The translations under genes were made by a program, and so were the position numbers. Of a stretch of DNA of 64,000 bases, positions 26,362-34,657 are shown in pieces (position 1 is the first letter of the stretch; each line of letters starts with the position of its first letter). The notes below the pieces were generated by a model. That model ran no database searches, had not been told where the DNA came from, and saw only the letters and a list, made by a program, of their open reading frames with translations. The stretch comes from Acidobacteriota bacterium (lineage in GTDB: Bacteria > Acidobacteriota > Terriglobia > Versatilivoradales > Versatilivoraceae). The stretch is taken from assembly GCA_028875575.1 (NCBI GenBank), contig JAPPDF010000009.1, forward strand, positions 1-64,000, given 5' to 3'.

Positions 26362-27741
26362 TCAGGGCTTGCCGGATTGCTCCCACACCGGACCTTCCGC
26401 CGTGCGTTCCCACATGGCCTCGAATTCCGCAGAACCGGTCTCGTCCCAGAAGTCGCTGACTACCGGATTGGCATAGCCCGGAACCGGCCCGGGGACGTCG
26501 GGCCCGAAGCCGGAGTATCTTTGCCCGAATCCGGGGGGATTGAGGAACCTCACGTTGGCCCCGGGAAGATCGGGGTCGAACCGGAAATAAATGCTGAGGC
26601 CGTCTTCATAGCGGGTCCGCACCAGGAAACGGGTTTGCCTGGGCCGCGGGGCCTGGGCCAGCCGCTTCAGCTTCTCCCGGTCGAGGCTGATCCCCAGCCC
26701 GGGTCCTTCCGGGAGCGCGACGCTTCCTCCCACCACGGGCATGTCCTCGCGCGTCACCTGCTCCTTCCAGAGATGGCACCCGTTGACATGGTCCAGGACG
26801 GCCATGGGAAACACGGCCACTTCATGGGCCAGGAAGGCCTGGTTGATGATGCCGCCCGTCTGTTGGAGCATGAAGGGCGTATTGGTCGACTCCGCCATGG
26901 CCGACAGCTTCATGGCGTGGCCTACGGGAGCGTGGCCGCCCATGAAGCCGTCGCAGAGGCCGTCTCTCATGAAGACGTCGTGGGGGCCGTGGTGAATGAG
27001 GATGGGGATGGAGCACTTCTCCCGCAGCAGGCGATAGCCGCCGCGATCTTCGGAACGGAAAGGGTCTTCGATCCGTCCGGCGACGGGAAACTTTTCCAAC
27101 TCCCGCAGCACCGGGTAGACGGCTTCGAAAGTGGAGTCCTCATTGAAGTCGTAGTGAATCTTGAAGCCGGGGGGAGCGACCTTCTGCATGGCCTCGGTCT
27201 GATCGATGGCGTTCTGCAGGACATCCACGTGGTACTTGAGCCAGTGGTAGCCACGCCGGGATACGTCAAGCACTTCCTCCGCCATTTCTTCAGGCGGCCG
27301 CGAGACGGTCCAGGCCGCCACCGGTATCCAGGAGCGCACCTTGGGTCCCAGGAGCTTCCAGGCGGGCAGACCCAGAAATTTCCCCATGAGGTCGTAAACC
27401 GCCATGTTCATGGGCAGGTTGCCGGTATCGGCCATCCAGTCGAACGGGTCGCTGCCCAGGTAGTCCTTGAACCGCCCCTTCCGCAGAGGGCCGCCGCTCT
27501 CTCCGTAACCCTCCAGTCCCGTGTCCGTCTTGACCACGTAGATGATGCGTCTCTGCAGGGAGAGTCCGTGATATCGGAAGAGCGTCTCGGCATTGTAGTC
27601 TTGAAAGGGGGCGACCACTTCGTGCTCCTCGATCTCGACGATTTTCATCCTCGCCCGGGCTTCGGACAAGAGGGAAAGGTGAAAAGGAGCCAGCCCCGCT
27701 CCCAGGGCGGCGGTCTTCAATAGACGGCGGCGATGGATCAT
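26362..27741 (-). CDS. Mandelate racemase/muconate lactonizing enzyme family protein (copy 2)
   Basis: 459 residues, same length as copy 1 and co-linear with it. Tat-like leader MIHRRRLLKTAALGAGLAPF. Lys169 (WLKYH), metal ligands D198 (YDFN) and E225 (RIEDP), and again a strand IPILIHHGP with H250/H251 where an acidic third ligand is expected. Shared C-terminal block RFDPDLPGANVRFLNPPGFG and GPDVPGPVPGYANPV is diagnostic of this subgroup. The start at ATG 27741 begins the Tat motif; the ribosome binding site is weak. The pair probably arose by duplication together with neighbouring GH-like genes. Confidence 0.87.
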   Translation of the reverse strand: MIHRRRLLKTAALGAGLAPFHLSLLSEARARMKIVEIEEHEVVAPFQDYNAETLFRYHGLSLQRRIIYVVKTDTGLEGYGESGGPLRKGRFKDYLGSDPFDWMADTGNLPMNMAVYDLMGKFLGLPAWKLLGPKVRSWIPVAAWTVSRPPEEMAEEVLDVSRRGYHWLKYHVDVLQNAIDQTEAMQKVAPPGFKIHYDFNEDSTFEAVYPVLRELEKFPVAGRIEDPFRSEDRGGYRLLREKCSIPILIHHGPHDVFMRDGLCDGFMGGHAPVGHAMKLSAMAESTNTPFMLQQTGGIINQAFLAHEVAVFPMAVLDHVNGCHLWKEQVTREDMPVVGGSVALPEGPGLGISLDREKLKRLAQAPRPRQTRFLVRTRYEDGLSIYFRFDPDLPGANVRFLNPPGFGQRYSGFGPDVPGPVPGYANPVVSDFWDETGSAEFEAMWERTAEGPVWEQSGKP

Positions 27742-27754
27742 GGGTCTGTCCGTT

Positions 27755-27918
27755 GAGCTATTTGCAATATTCGCGGCGGGGCAGGTCATTGTCCCGGCGA
27801 ACCTGAGGTTCTGCCTATTTCAATTTCGGGTGCGACCTGGCGACCAAGGCTGTCTAACCCCAAAAGGCACAAATGTCACAAGTTGTGTTTCTGTGCCTAT
27901 TGTGGCCATTGCCGTAAG
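27755..27918. repeat. Dispersed repeat B, copy 3 (inverted, truncated)
   Basis: Begins GAGCTATTTGCAATATTCGC at 27755 and continues through the complement of the internal hairpin (CCTATTGTGGCCATTG near 27897-27912). Opposite orientation to copies 1 and 2 and shorter by about 30 bases at the far end. Confidence 0.65.
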
Positions 27919-27944
27919 CCCATGGATACAGAGTCGGAAGGCCT

Positions 27945-28673
27945 TCAGGGCCGGCGCCAGAGGTAGGCCAGGTCGTCCTTGGGCTTGAAGCCCAGCACCC
28001 GCCTGGTCTTTTCGTTGAGAAATTTCCCCTGGGGCATGTCCGCGCAGATGAAGAAGATTTCGCAGCGGGAAGGCAGCCGGTCCAGTTCGATCTCCAGGCC
28101 GAGCCGGAAGGCCTCACCGGCGTCGTCCCAGGAGACGATGAAGGGCACTCCTCCCGAGCCCCGCTTCACCTGCTTGGGATCGCGAAAGTTGTAGAACAGG
28201 TAGTCCAGGACGTAGACGTCGTGGTGTTGGCTGAACACCCGGCAGATCTCCTGGCCCAGGGACTTGGTCAGGGCGTAGAGGATGGTGCTGGGGTGGGGAG
28301 GGACGTCGGGCGTGATGCCGTGGTCGATGCCCTCGTAGAGGGGACCGGTGATGGTGAAGTGGGGTCCGGTGTTGATGACCCGGCGAATCCCATGGTCCAC
28401 GGCCGCCTGCATGATGTTGTAGCAGCCCAGGGCGTTCACGTCGAAGGCGATCCGCCGGTGCTCCCTCAGCACCGAAAGGTTGAGGATGGCGTCCATCCCC
28501 TCGGCGGCACGCTGCACCTGCTCCATGGAGCTGACATCCACCCTCCGGAAGGGATGGGGCGTGTCCTCCTTGGGGGGCTTTATATCGGTGAGCAGGAGTT
28601 GGTGGTGGTCCTCTAGCGCCTTGACCACGTGAGGTCCCAGGTAGCCGGTGGCGCCGATGATGAGCACTTTCAT
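27945..28673 (-). CDS. NAD-dependent epimerase/dehydratase family protein
   Basis: 242 residues, extended-SDR type. Rossmann motif GATGYLG at 7-13, Asp30 at the end of beta-2 (TDIKPP, favouring NAD), and the catalytic pair Y133-x-x-x-K137 in YALTK. There is no export signal, so it acts in the cytoplasm. At 242 residues it is shorter than standard sugar-nucleotide epimerases (about 310), consistent with uronate- or aldose-type dehydrogenases; the substrate is not identifiable. It follows the degenerate epimerase-like gene by 21 bases, and the pair probably derives from one duplication. Confidence 0.88.
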   Translation of the reverse strand: MKVLIIGATGYLGPHVVKALEDHHQLLLTDIKPPKEDTPHPFRRVDVSSMEQVQRAAEGMDAILNLSVLREHRRIAFDVNALGCYNIMQAAVDHGIRRVINTGPHFTITGPLYEGIDHGITPDVPPHPSTILYALTKSLGQEICRVFSQHHDVYVLDYLFYNFRDPKQVKRGSGGVPFIVSWDDAGEAFRLGLEIELDRLPSRCEIFFICADMPQGKFLNEKTRRVLGFKPKDDLAYLWRRP

Positions 28674-28694
28674 GGACTTGACCTGATATTCTCC

Positions 28695-29492
28695 TCAGGG
28701 CCTGAACGAGGGCCGGTAGCCCAATGCCCCCTTGGCGTTGGCGACCGGAAAGCGGGAGCCGGGGAACTCCGACTGCACGTGGAAGATTCTCCAGCGGCCT
28801 ACTCCCTGGGCGTGGTCGGAGAGCTTGGCGTCCAGGGCGCCGGCGACTGCCTGTGCCACTTCCCGTTCCTCCACCCACAGGGGGTCGGCGGCTTGTCCCT
28901 TGACGGCCGCGGCCTTTATCACCTTGCCGAGTCGAAGCACGATCACCTGCAGCTTTTGTTCCCGGGCGAACTCCCGGCAGGTGTACTCGCCCAGGTGCTT
29001 GGCCAGCACGGACGGCCGGGTGGTGGGAAGCGGCCGCCAGCGTTCGCTGACCAGGAAGTCCTCCTCGTAGCCCGTCATCAGCTCCAGTGTGCTGAGAAAG
29101 AGAAGACGGTCGACCCCGGCGTCCACGGCGGCCCTGGCCAGGTTGTAGGTCCTGCGGGTCAGGTGGTCGATCTGTTCCCGCTCGTCCGCGCCCGCAGGCG
29201 GCTCGGCCACGTGGACGATGGCCTCCACCCCCTGCACCAGCTCGTCGGTGGCCGAGTCGTGATCCAGTTGGCAGGCAGTGAAGGGGAAACGGCTGGGGAC
29301 AGCCGTCAGACCGGTGAGCCGAACACCGCGGTCGCGGCTGAGGTGGTCGGCAATGACCTGGGCCAGCTCCGTCTCACCGCTGGTGATCAGGACCCGGCGC
29401 TCGCTTTGGGAGGAAGCCCGAGCTTCCCGGTCGAGACTGCTGCCGCCCGTCAAGAGAATTCCAGCTCCCTGCAAGAAGTGACGTCGATTCAT
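28695..29492 (-). CDS. Exported degenerate epimerase-like protein (probable pseudo-enzyme)
   Basis: 265 residues. It starts with a Tat-like leader MNRRHFLQGAGILLTGG, then aligns with the extended-SDR fold of its neighbour. Key residues are lost: the GATGYLG loop reads SGETELA (39-44 region), and the catalytic YxxxK reads S161-V-L-A-K165, so the Tyr is missing while the Lys is kept. An intact full-length frame and a 4-base ATGA overlap with the upstream GH-like gene argue for a maintained function, possibly binding or regulation rather than catalysis. Function unknown. Confidence 0.82.
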   Translation of the reverse strand: MNRRHFLQGAGILLTGGSSLDREARASSQSERRVLITSGETELAQVIADHLSRDRGVRLTGLTAVPSRFPFTACQLDHDSATDELVQGVEAIVHVAEPPAGADEREQIDHLTRRTYNLARAAVDAGVDRLLFLSTLELMTGYEEDFLVSERWRPLPTTRPSVLAKHLGEYTCREFAREQKLQVIVLRLGKVIKAAAVKGQAADPLWVEEREVAQAVAGALDAKLSDHAQGVGRWRIFHVQSEFPGSRFPVANAKGALGYRPSFRP

Positions 29493-31183
29493 GCCTTCCC
29501 ATGCCGATCGTTGAGACTTTCCCGCTCGCCCAGATCGGTCTCCGAGTCCCGCCGCATGTTCTTCCCCAGCAGGTACTTGATCTCCACTTCCAGGTTGCTC
29601 ACCGCGATCTGAGGCGTGACCTCCGGGTCCCGCTGCTTCAGTTCCACCTCCAGGCGGTTCAGGCCCCTGGCCGGCCAGTGGTCCGCGTCCAGCTTGTAAA
29701 CATACCAGTAACCGAACTGGAAGAAGCGCGGGATCTTGAGCTTAAACATTTCGTTGATCTTGCGCAACCTCGAATCGGGAAGCGGCTTCCCGTTCAGCCG
29801 GAAGACGATGCGGTCCAGCTCGGTGGTGTTGGACATCCGGACCCGCAACAGGACCTGGTGAACCCGCCCCGTCCTGGCCCAACGCGTCAGCTCGTCGCTG
29901 ATCCTGAATTCCAGGCTCACCGGCCGGTCGACTTCCAGCTCCGCCGGGAGATGCCGCCCGCCCCGGTCGGGGTAGCGTCCCGTGGTCGTCTGCAGGAAAT
30001 AGTATTTGTCCCGGGGAGCCATGACATCGGGATGGGGCAGCTCCCTTAGCCGCTCGTAAAAGGAGCTCCGGTAGGGCCAGGTGCTGAACCACTGGGCCAC
30101 GTAGAGCCCGTCCACCCCCTGGTCCCACAGATTACAGGCGGCGGCCCGGGTGACGGGGAGGGTGGACTCCATCAGGCGATCGGAATCCACCGTGCTGGGG
30201 AGGTAGCCGTGAACGCGGCAAGAGGATCCACGCGCGGCCGACAGCATCGGCCCCAGGTCCAGCATCGGATCGAAACGGCCGGGCCCCTGCGGGACGAGCA
30301 CGTCCACGATGCCTTGCCGCAGCCATTCCCGGATGTCCATGCCCACCGATTCGCACTGCTCCAGGCTGGCCGGCACTCGCAGCACCAGTTCGCGCCCCTC
30401 CCCGCTCCGCTTCACCGCCCGGTATACCCGCCGGATCCACTCGGTCATGATCCGGCGCCCGGGCTCGACCTCGTCGGGGCGGAAGTAGTAGGGCATGTAG
30501 TTGAGCTGCAGCTCGAAGCCGTCCACCGGGTAGCGCTGCAGCGTTTCCTCGATCAGGGCGAACCGCTCCCGGCGCACTGCCTCGTGCTTGAAGTCCAGAC
30601 CGTGGAAACCGGGGAAGGACGGATCCACTCCGCCCCCGGCGCCGAATTCCAGGTGGCGGTGGTTCAGGCGGAACTCAGAGGCGCGGGTGTCCTCCCCGCG
30701 CTTTCCGGTCCCCTGCTGGACCAGCAGCACCGGGTAGATCAGCATTCCCCGGCTCCGGGCCCGGTCGCAGACGACGCGGAGCGGGTCCTGGCCGGCCCGG
30801 ATCAGGCCCTTGGCGTTCTGGTAGGCGCGGCGGAAGATGAGGTGGGGCCATTTGCTGTTCCTGAGGTGGTCTCCCCAGAGCTCGCCCACCCGGGTGTCGT
30901 GCAGCACGGTGCGGCCGTCACCCATGGTGAACATCAGGGCTTCCACCGGGGTCCCCAGCAATTCGTCCACGGCCGACTCGAACTGCTCCTTTCGCATGGG
31001 GGGCTCGTACATGTAGATGAGGGGATGACGGCCGTCGTGGTAGAACATGATGCGGGGCTTGCGGTCTGCCCCGCCGTCAGCCGAAGCGGAGGCTTGCACC
31101 GCCCGCGCGTGCGGGGAAGGGGAGGCCGCCCCGCCGGCGAGGCCGGCTGCGGCAGCTGTCTGGAAGAAGCGGCGCCGTTTCAT
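29489..31183 (-). CDS. Tat-exported GH-like TIM-barrel protein (paralogue 3)
   Basis: 564 residues. Tat leader MKRRRFFQTAAAAGLAGGAA. Very similar to paralogue 4 (31233-32933): RIMFYHDGRHPLIYMYEPPM, MFTMGDGRTVLHDTRVGELWG, and the barrel motif VDGFELQLNY. In that motif the third carboxylate of paralogues 1 and 2 is Gln226, while D221 and E224 remain. C-terminal beta-sandwich domain with TELDRIVFRLNGKPLPDS. ATG 31183 is preferred because it begins the Tat motif; a GTG 15 bases upstream (31198) is also in frame. Its stop overlaps the start of the degenerate epimerase gene by 4 bases, so the two are probably translationally coupled. Confidence 0.84.
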   Translation of the reverse strand: MKRRRFFQTAAAAGLAGGAASPSPHARAVQASASADGGADRKPRIMFYHDGRHPLIYMYEPPMRKEQFESAVDELLGTPVEALMFTMGDGRTVLHDTRVGELWGDHLRNSKWPHLIFRRAYQNAKGLIRAGQDPLRVVCDRARSRGMLIYPVLLVQQGTGKRGEDTRASEFRLNHRHLEFGAGGGVDPSFPGFHGLDFKHEAVRRERFALIEETLQRYPVDGFELQLNYMPYYFRPDEVEPGRRIMTEWIRRVYRAVKRSGEGRELVLRVPASLEQCESVGMDIREWLRQGIVDVLVPQGPGRFDPMLDLGPMLSAARGSSCRVHGYLPSTVDSDRLMESTLPVTRAAACNLWDQGVDGLYVAQWFSTWPYRSSFYERLRELPHPDVMAPRDKYYFLQTTTGRYPDRGGRHLPAELEVDRPVSLEFRISDELTRWARTGRVHQVLLRVRMSNTTELDRIVFRLNGKPLPDSRLRKINEMFKLKIPRFFQFGYWYVYKLDADHWPARGLNRLEVELKQRDPEVTPQIAVSNLEVEIKYLLGKNMRRDSETDLGERESLNDRHGKA

Positions 31184-31232
31184 GGGTTGCTTCACCACCC
31201 CGGGGCGTCAGGATCCCCAGGGGTTGCAGACC

Positions 31233-32933
31233 TCAGTCTGTCAGGGACTGCACTTCACCCAGGTCGGGGTCCTGTCCCCGGTGAAAGTTCTTGCCCATCA
31301 GGTACTTGATGTCCAGCTCCAGGTCTCTCAGGAAGATCTGGGGAGTGATGTCGGGATCTCTTTGGGCCAGGGTGATCTCCACCGTGTTGCTGCCCTTGCG
31401 CGGCCAGTGGCTGCGGTCCAGCCGGTAGATGTGCCAGTAGCAGTTGTTGACCCGGTAGCGCGGCGCCACCATGCGGTAGAGCTGATTGATCTTGCGCAAG
31501 CCGGACACGGGAAGGGCCTTCCCGTTCAGGCGAAAGCTGAACCGGTCCAGCTCGGTGGAATTGATCACTCTGGCCCGCAGCAGGACTTCATGGACGCGGC
31601 CGTCCTTGTGCCAGCGGAGCAGATCGTCGCTGACGGTCATCTCCACCTTGACCGGCCGGTTGACCTTCAGATCGGCCGGCAACTGCATGGAGAGTCCGGG
31701 CTCGGTGGAAGGACTGGGGTAACGGCCGGTCATGGTGGTCACGAAGTAGGTCTTGTCCTTGGGGGCCATTACCTCGGGATAGGGGAGCTCGCGCAGCTTT
31801 TCGTAGAAGTCTCCCTCGTAGGGCCAGTTGCTGAACCAATGGGCCAGGTAGAGCCCGTCGACGCCCTGGTCCCAGTAGTTGCAGGCCGCGGCCCGTATCA
31901 TCTTGACGGTGGCCTCGCCCAGCCGATCGGAGTCGACGTGGCTGTGGATGGCCGCGTGGACTCGGCACGGGGATCCCTTGGCGGCCGCCACCAGGGGGCG
32001 GAAGTCGGCGTTCTGGTCCACCAGCTCGGGACCCGAGAAGTTTTGGCCGATGAGCACGTCCACGATTCCCTGGCGGATCCATTCCCGGACGTCGAGCCCC
32101 ACCGAGTAGCAACCCTCGATGCTGGTGGGAATGCGGATGGCCAGCTCGCGCTGGGCGCCGCTCTGCTTGACGGCGCGGTGCACCCGGGCGACCCACTCCG
32201 TCATGATGGGGCGCCCCGCATCCACCTCGTCCGGCCGGAAATAGTAGGGCATGTAGTCGAGCTGAAGCTCGAAGCCGTCCACCGGGTAGCGGTTCAGGGT
32301 TTCCTCGACCAGGGCGAACCGCTCGTTCCGCACTTCGTCGTGCTTGAAGTCCAGGCCGTGGAATCCCGGAAACTCGGGATCCACCCCGCCGCCGGCCCCA
32401 ATCTCCAGGTGAGTGTTGTCGAATCGAAAATCCGAGCCACGGGTGTCTGTTCCCCGCTTGCCGGTGCCCTGCTGAACCAGCAGCACCGGGTAGATCAGGA
32501 TCCCCTTGGCCCTGGCCCGGTCGCAAACGACGCGCAGCGGATCGTGTCCGGCGTCGATGAGCCCCCGGGCGTTCTGGTGGGCCCGCCGGAAGATCAGGTG
32601 TGGCCATTTCTTGACGTTGTGCCCCCACAGTTCGCCCACTTGGGTGTCGTGCAGCACCGTCCGGCCGTCTCCCATGGTGAACATGATGGCTTCGATGGGG
32701 GTCCCCAGCAGCTCGTCCACGGCCGTTTCGAACTCTTCCTTCTGCATGGGAGGTTCGTACATGTAGATCAGCGGGTGCCGCCCGTCGTGGTAGAACATCA
32801 TGGTGGGCTTTCGACCGGACGAATCGGTGGGTGCCGGTTTCGGGCCCGGTTGAGCCGCAGCCTTCTTGGCCCCCAACAGGCCGAGTGAGGCGGCGCCGGC
32901 CAAGGTTCTCGAGAGGAAGCTTCTTCGTCGCAT
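31233..32933 (-). CDS. Tat-exported GH-like TIM-barrel protein (paralogue 4)
   Basis: 566 residues. Tat leader MRRRSFLSRTLAGAASLGLLG. Sister of paralogue 3, matching over nearly the full length. Barrel motif VDGFELQLDY with D219, E222 and Gln224 in place of the second Asp. Other shared segments: LLVQQGTGKRG (149-160) and GGGVDPEFPGFHGLDFKH. The start is supported by AAGGAG 9 bases upstream. Forms a tandem with paralogue 3 after a 49-base gap and follows paralogue 5. Function unknown; probably binds or cleaves a polysaccharide. Confidence 0.85.
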   Translation of the reverse strand: MRRRSFLSRTLAGAASLGLLGAKKAAAQPGPKPAPTDSSGRKPTMMFYHDGRHPLIYMYEPPMQKEEFETAVDELLGTPIEAIMFTMGDGRTVLHDTQVGELWGHNVKKWPHLIFRRAHQNARGLIDAGHDPLRVVCDRARAKGILIYPVLLVQQGTGKRGTDTRGSDFRFDNTHLEIGAGGGVDPEFPGFHGLDFKHDEVRNERFALVEETLNRYPVDGFELQLDYMPYYFRPDEVDAGRPIMTEWVARVHRAVKQSGAQRELAIRIPTSIEGCYSVGLDVREWIRQGIVDVLIGQNFSGPELVDQNADFRPLVAAAKGSPCRVHAAIHSHVDSDRLGEATVKMIRAAACNYWDQGVDGLYLAHWFSNWPYEGDFYEKLRELPYPEVMAPKDKTYFVTTMTGRYPSPSTEPGLSMQLPADLKVNRPVKVEMTVSDDLLRWHKDGRVHEVLLRARVINSTELDRFSFRLNGKALPVSGLRKINQLYRMVAPRYRVNNCYWHIYRLDRSHWPRKGSNTVEITLAQRDPDITPQIFLRDLELDIKYLMGKNFHRGQDPDLGEVQSLTD

Positions 32934-33082
32934 CGTGGTTCACTCCTTCTGACAAAAAAGGATTGCAGGGTTTCCATCGGCTGGCGCCAACGGATGAATC
33001 CGGACACCGCTTTGGGGGTTCACTCAAACTGCCGGGACAACATCGCCCGGGAGGGAGGGCGCCCCGCCCGCATCCGGTCCGT

Positions 33083-34657
33083 CTACAGCATGTCGGGTCT
33101 GTCGGAAATGGACCGGGGACCCTCGTACTCGACCAGGATTTCCATCCGGTCAATGGTGACCCCTCCGCCCAGCCCCTCGGGACGGGAGGCCAGCCGGGCC
33201 GACAGCACATTCTCCCCGGGGCGAGGCAGCGCTTTGCGGAGGGTGTACTCCAGCCACTGGAAATCGTAGCGGTGGCTGGTGCGCCGCATGGATTCTCCCC
33301 CCAGCGAGCTCCCGTTGAGGCTCAACTCCAGGTTGTCGGCGGCCACCAGGTTCCGCACTCTCAGCAGCAACCGAGTCCGACCCACCCGGTCCGACCGGCA
33401 GTCGTCGGCGACATAAAAGGGGACGGATGAGCTCTTCGGGCTCTTCCCCTCCAACTGCAACGGGAGCGGGTGGTCGTAGCCCAGGGCGGCCGCATCCTCC
33501 ACGCGCGGGGAGACGAAGTAGTGCTTGGTCCGTTCCTTGACGGCTTCGGGGTCGCCGATGTCGGTCAGCAGCGCCCGCTCTTCCTCCCGGAAGGGCCAGG
33601 GGAACCAGGGGGCCACGATCAGTCCGTCCGCCCCCTTGGCCCAGTAGTTGGCGATGGCCGCGCGCAGCATGGCCGGGCTGGCATGCTTCTCGTGCTGCAT
33701 GAAGTAGGGCTGCAGAACAGGGTAGACCTCGGCCCCGGCCGGCCGGGCCAGTTCGACCAGCGGCTCGAAGGGCAGATTGGGGTCCAGCAGGAAGTAACCG
33801 TAGTAGAGGGGCGCCAGGTAGTCGACCAGCTTCTCCTCCACCCAGGTCCTTACGTCCAGTCCCAGCGAACGATTCATGGCCTCGGTCGGAAAGACCCGGG
33901 CCCCCACGATCCGGTTCTCTCCCTTGCTTCGAATCATCTCCGAGAGCCGGCGCACGTAGGCGGTCATCAGGGGCGTGTGGCCTTCGACCTCGCTCGGCTT
34001 GAAATAGTAGGGAGTGAAGGCGAAATCGTACTCGATGCCTTCGGCCGGGTAGCTTGCCAGTTCCTCCATCCAGGAGAACTGCGTGTCCCTGACCCAGGGA
34101 TGGGCGAAGTCCATGTTGTTCTCCAGGCGGCCTCCGCCTCCGGCGGCCGGTCCCGAGGTGCCGATGACATAGCGAGGGTCCCTGGGTGCTCCGCCCATGC
34201 GCATGCTGATGATGAAGTCCAGATGGCGTTGGTGCGCCCGATCGATCAGCACCTGCAAGGGGTCCAGCCCCCGATCGATCAGGCTCTGCATGTTGTACCA
34301 GGCCCGCCAGTAATAGGAGCTGTCGAAGGGGAGCGCCTGCGACATGGCCCGCCGGCCCACCTTGGTGTCGCTGAACAGCCCGCCTCCGGTTTCCACCCCG
34401 TAGATCAGCGTATCTACCGAGGTCTCCACCAGTTCGTCCACCGGACGCCAGGCGTCCTCCATGGTCATGGGCGGTTCGAAGGCGTAGAGGTAGTAGTGGC
34501 GGGCGTCGTTGAAGTACATGGTGCGCCGCGGCCTGGATCCCCGCTTTGGCTTGGATTGCGGCCCGGCTGCCGAAGCAGCTCCGCTTGGGGCCAGAAGGCC
34601 CGGGGCCGCCAGGGCGGCTCCGCCCAGAAATTGCCGGCGATTCAGAGCAGGTTTCAC
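33083..34657 (-). CDS. Tat-exported GH-like TIM-barrel protein (paralogue 5)
   Basis: 524 residues, the most divergent of the minus-strand set. Tat leader MKPALNRRQFLGGAALAAPGLL. The barrel motif reads AEGIEYDFAF: the first Asp is Glu206, E209 is conserved, and the following acidic residue is D211. PPMTMEDAWRPVDELVETSVDTLIYGVETGGG and KGADGLIVAPWFPWPF mark the family. GTG start at 34657, which overlaps the stop of the Gfo/Idh/MocA gene by 4 bases (GTGA), so the two are probably coupled. The C-terminal domain has NLELSLNGSSLGG, a beta-sandwich signature like the others. Confidence 0.83.
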   Translation of the reverse strand: MKPALNRRQFLGGAALAAPGLLAPSGAASAAGPQSKPKRGSRPRRTMYFNDARHYYLYAFEPPMTMEDAWRPVDELVETSVDTLIYGVETGGGLFSDTKVGRRAMSQALPFDSSYYWRAWYNMQSLIDRGLDPLQVLIDRAHQRHLDFIISMRMGGAPRDPRYVIGTSGPAAGGGGRLENNMDFAHPWVRDTQFSWMEELASYPAEGIEYDFAFTPYYFKPSEVEGHTPLMTAYVRRLSEMIRSKGENRIVGARVFPTEAMNRSLGLDVRTWVEEKLVDYLAPLYYGYFLLDPNLPFEPLVELARPAGAEVYPVLQPYFMQHEKHASPAMLRAAIANYWAKGADGLIVAPWFPWPFREEERALLTDIGDPEAVKERTKHYFVSPRVEDAAALGYDHPLPLQLEGKSPKSSSVPFYVADDCRSDRVGRTRLLLRVRNLVAADNLELSLNGSSLGGESMRRTSHRYDFQWLEYTLRKALPRPGENVLSARLASRPEGLGGGVTIDRMEILVEYEGPRSISDRPDML

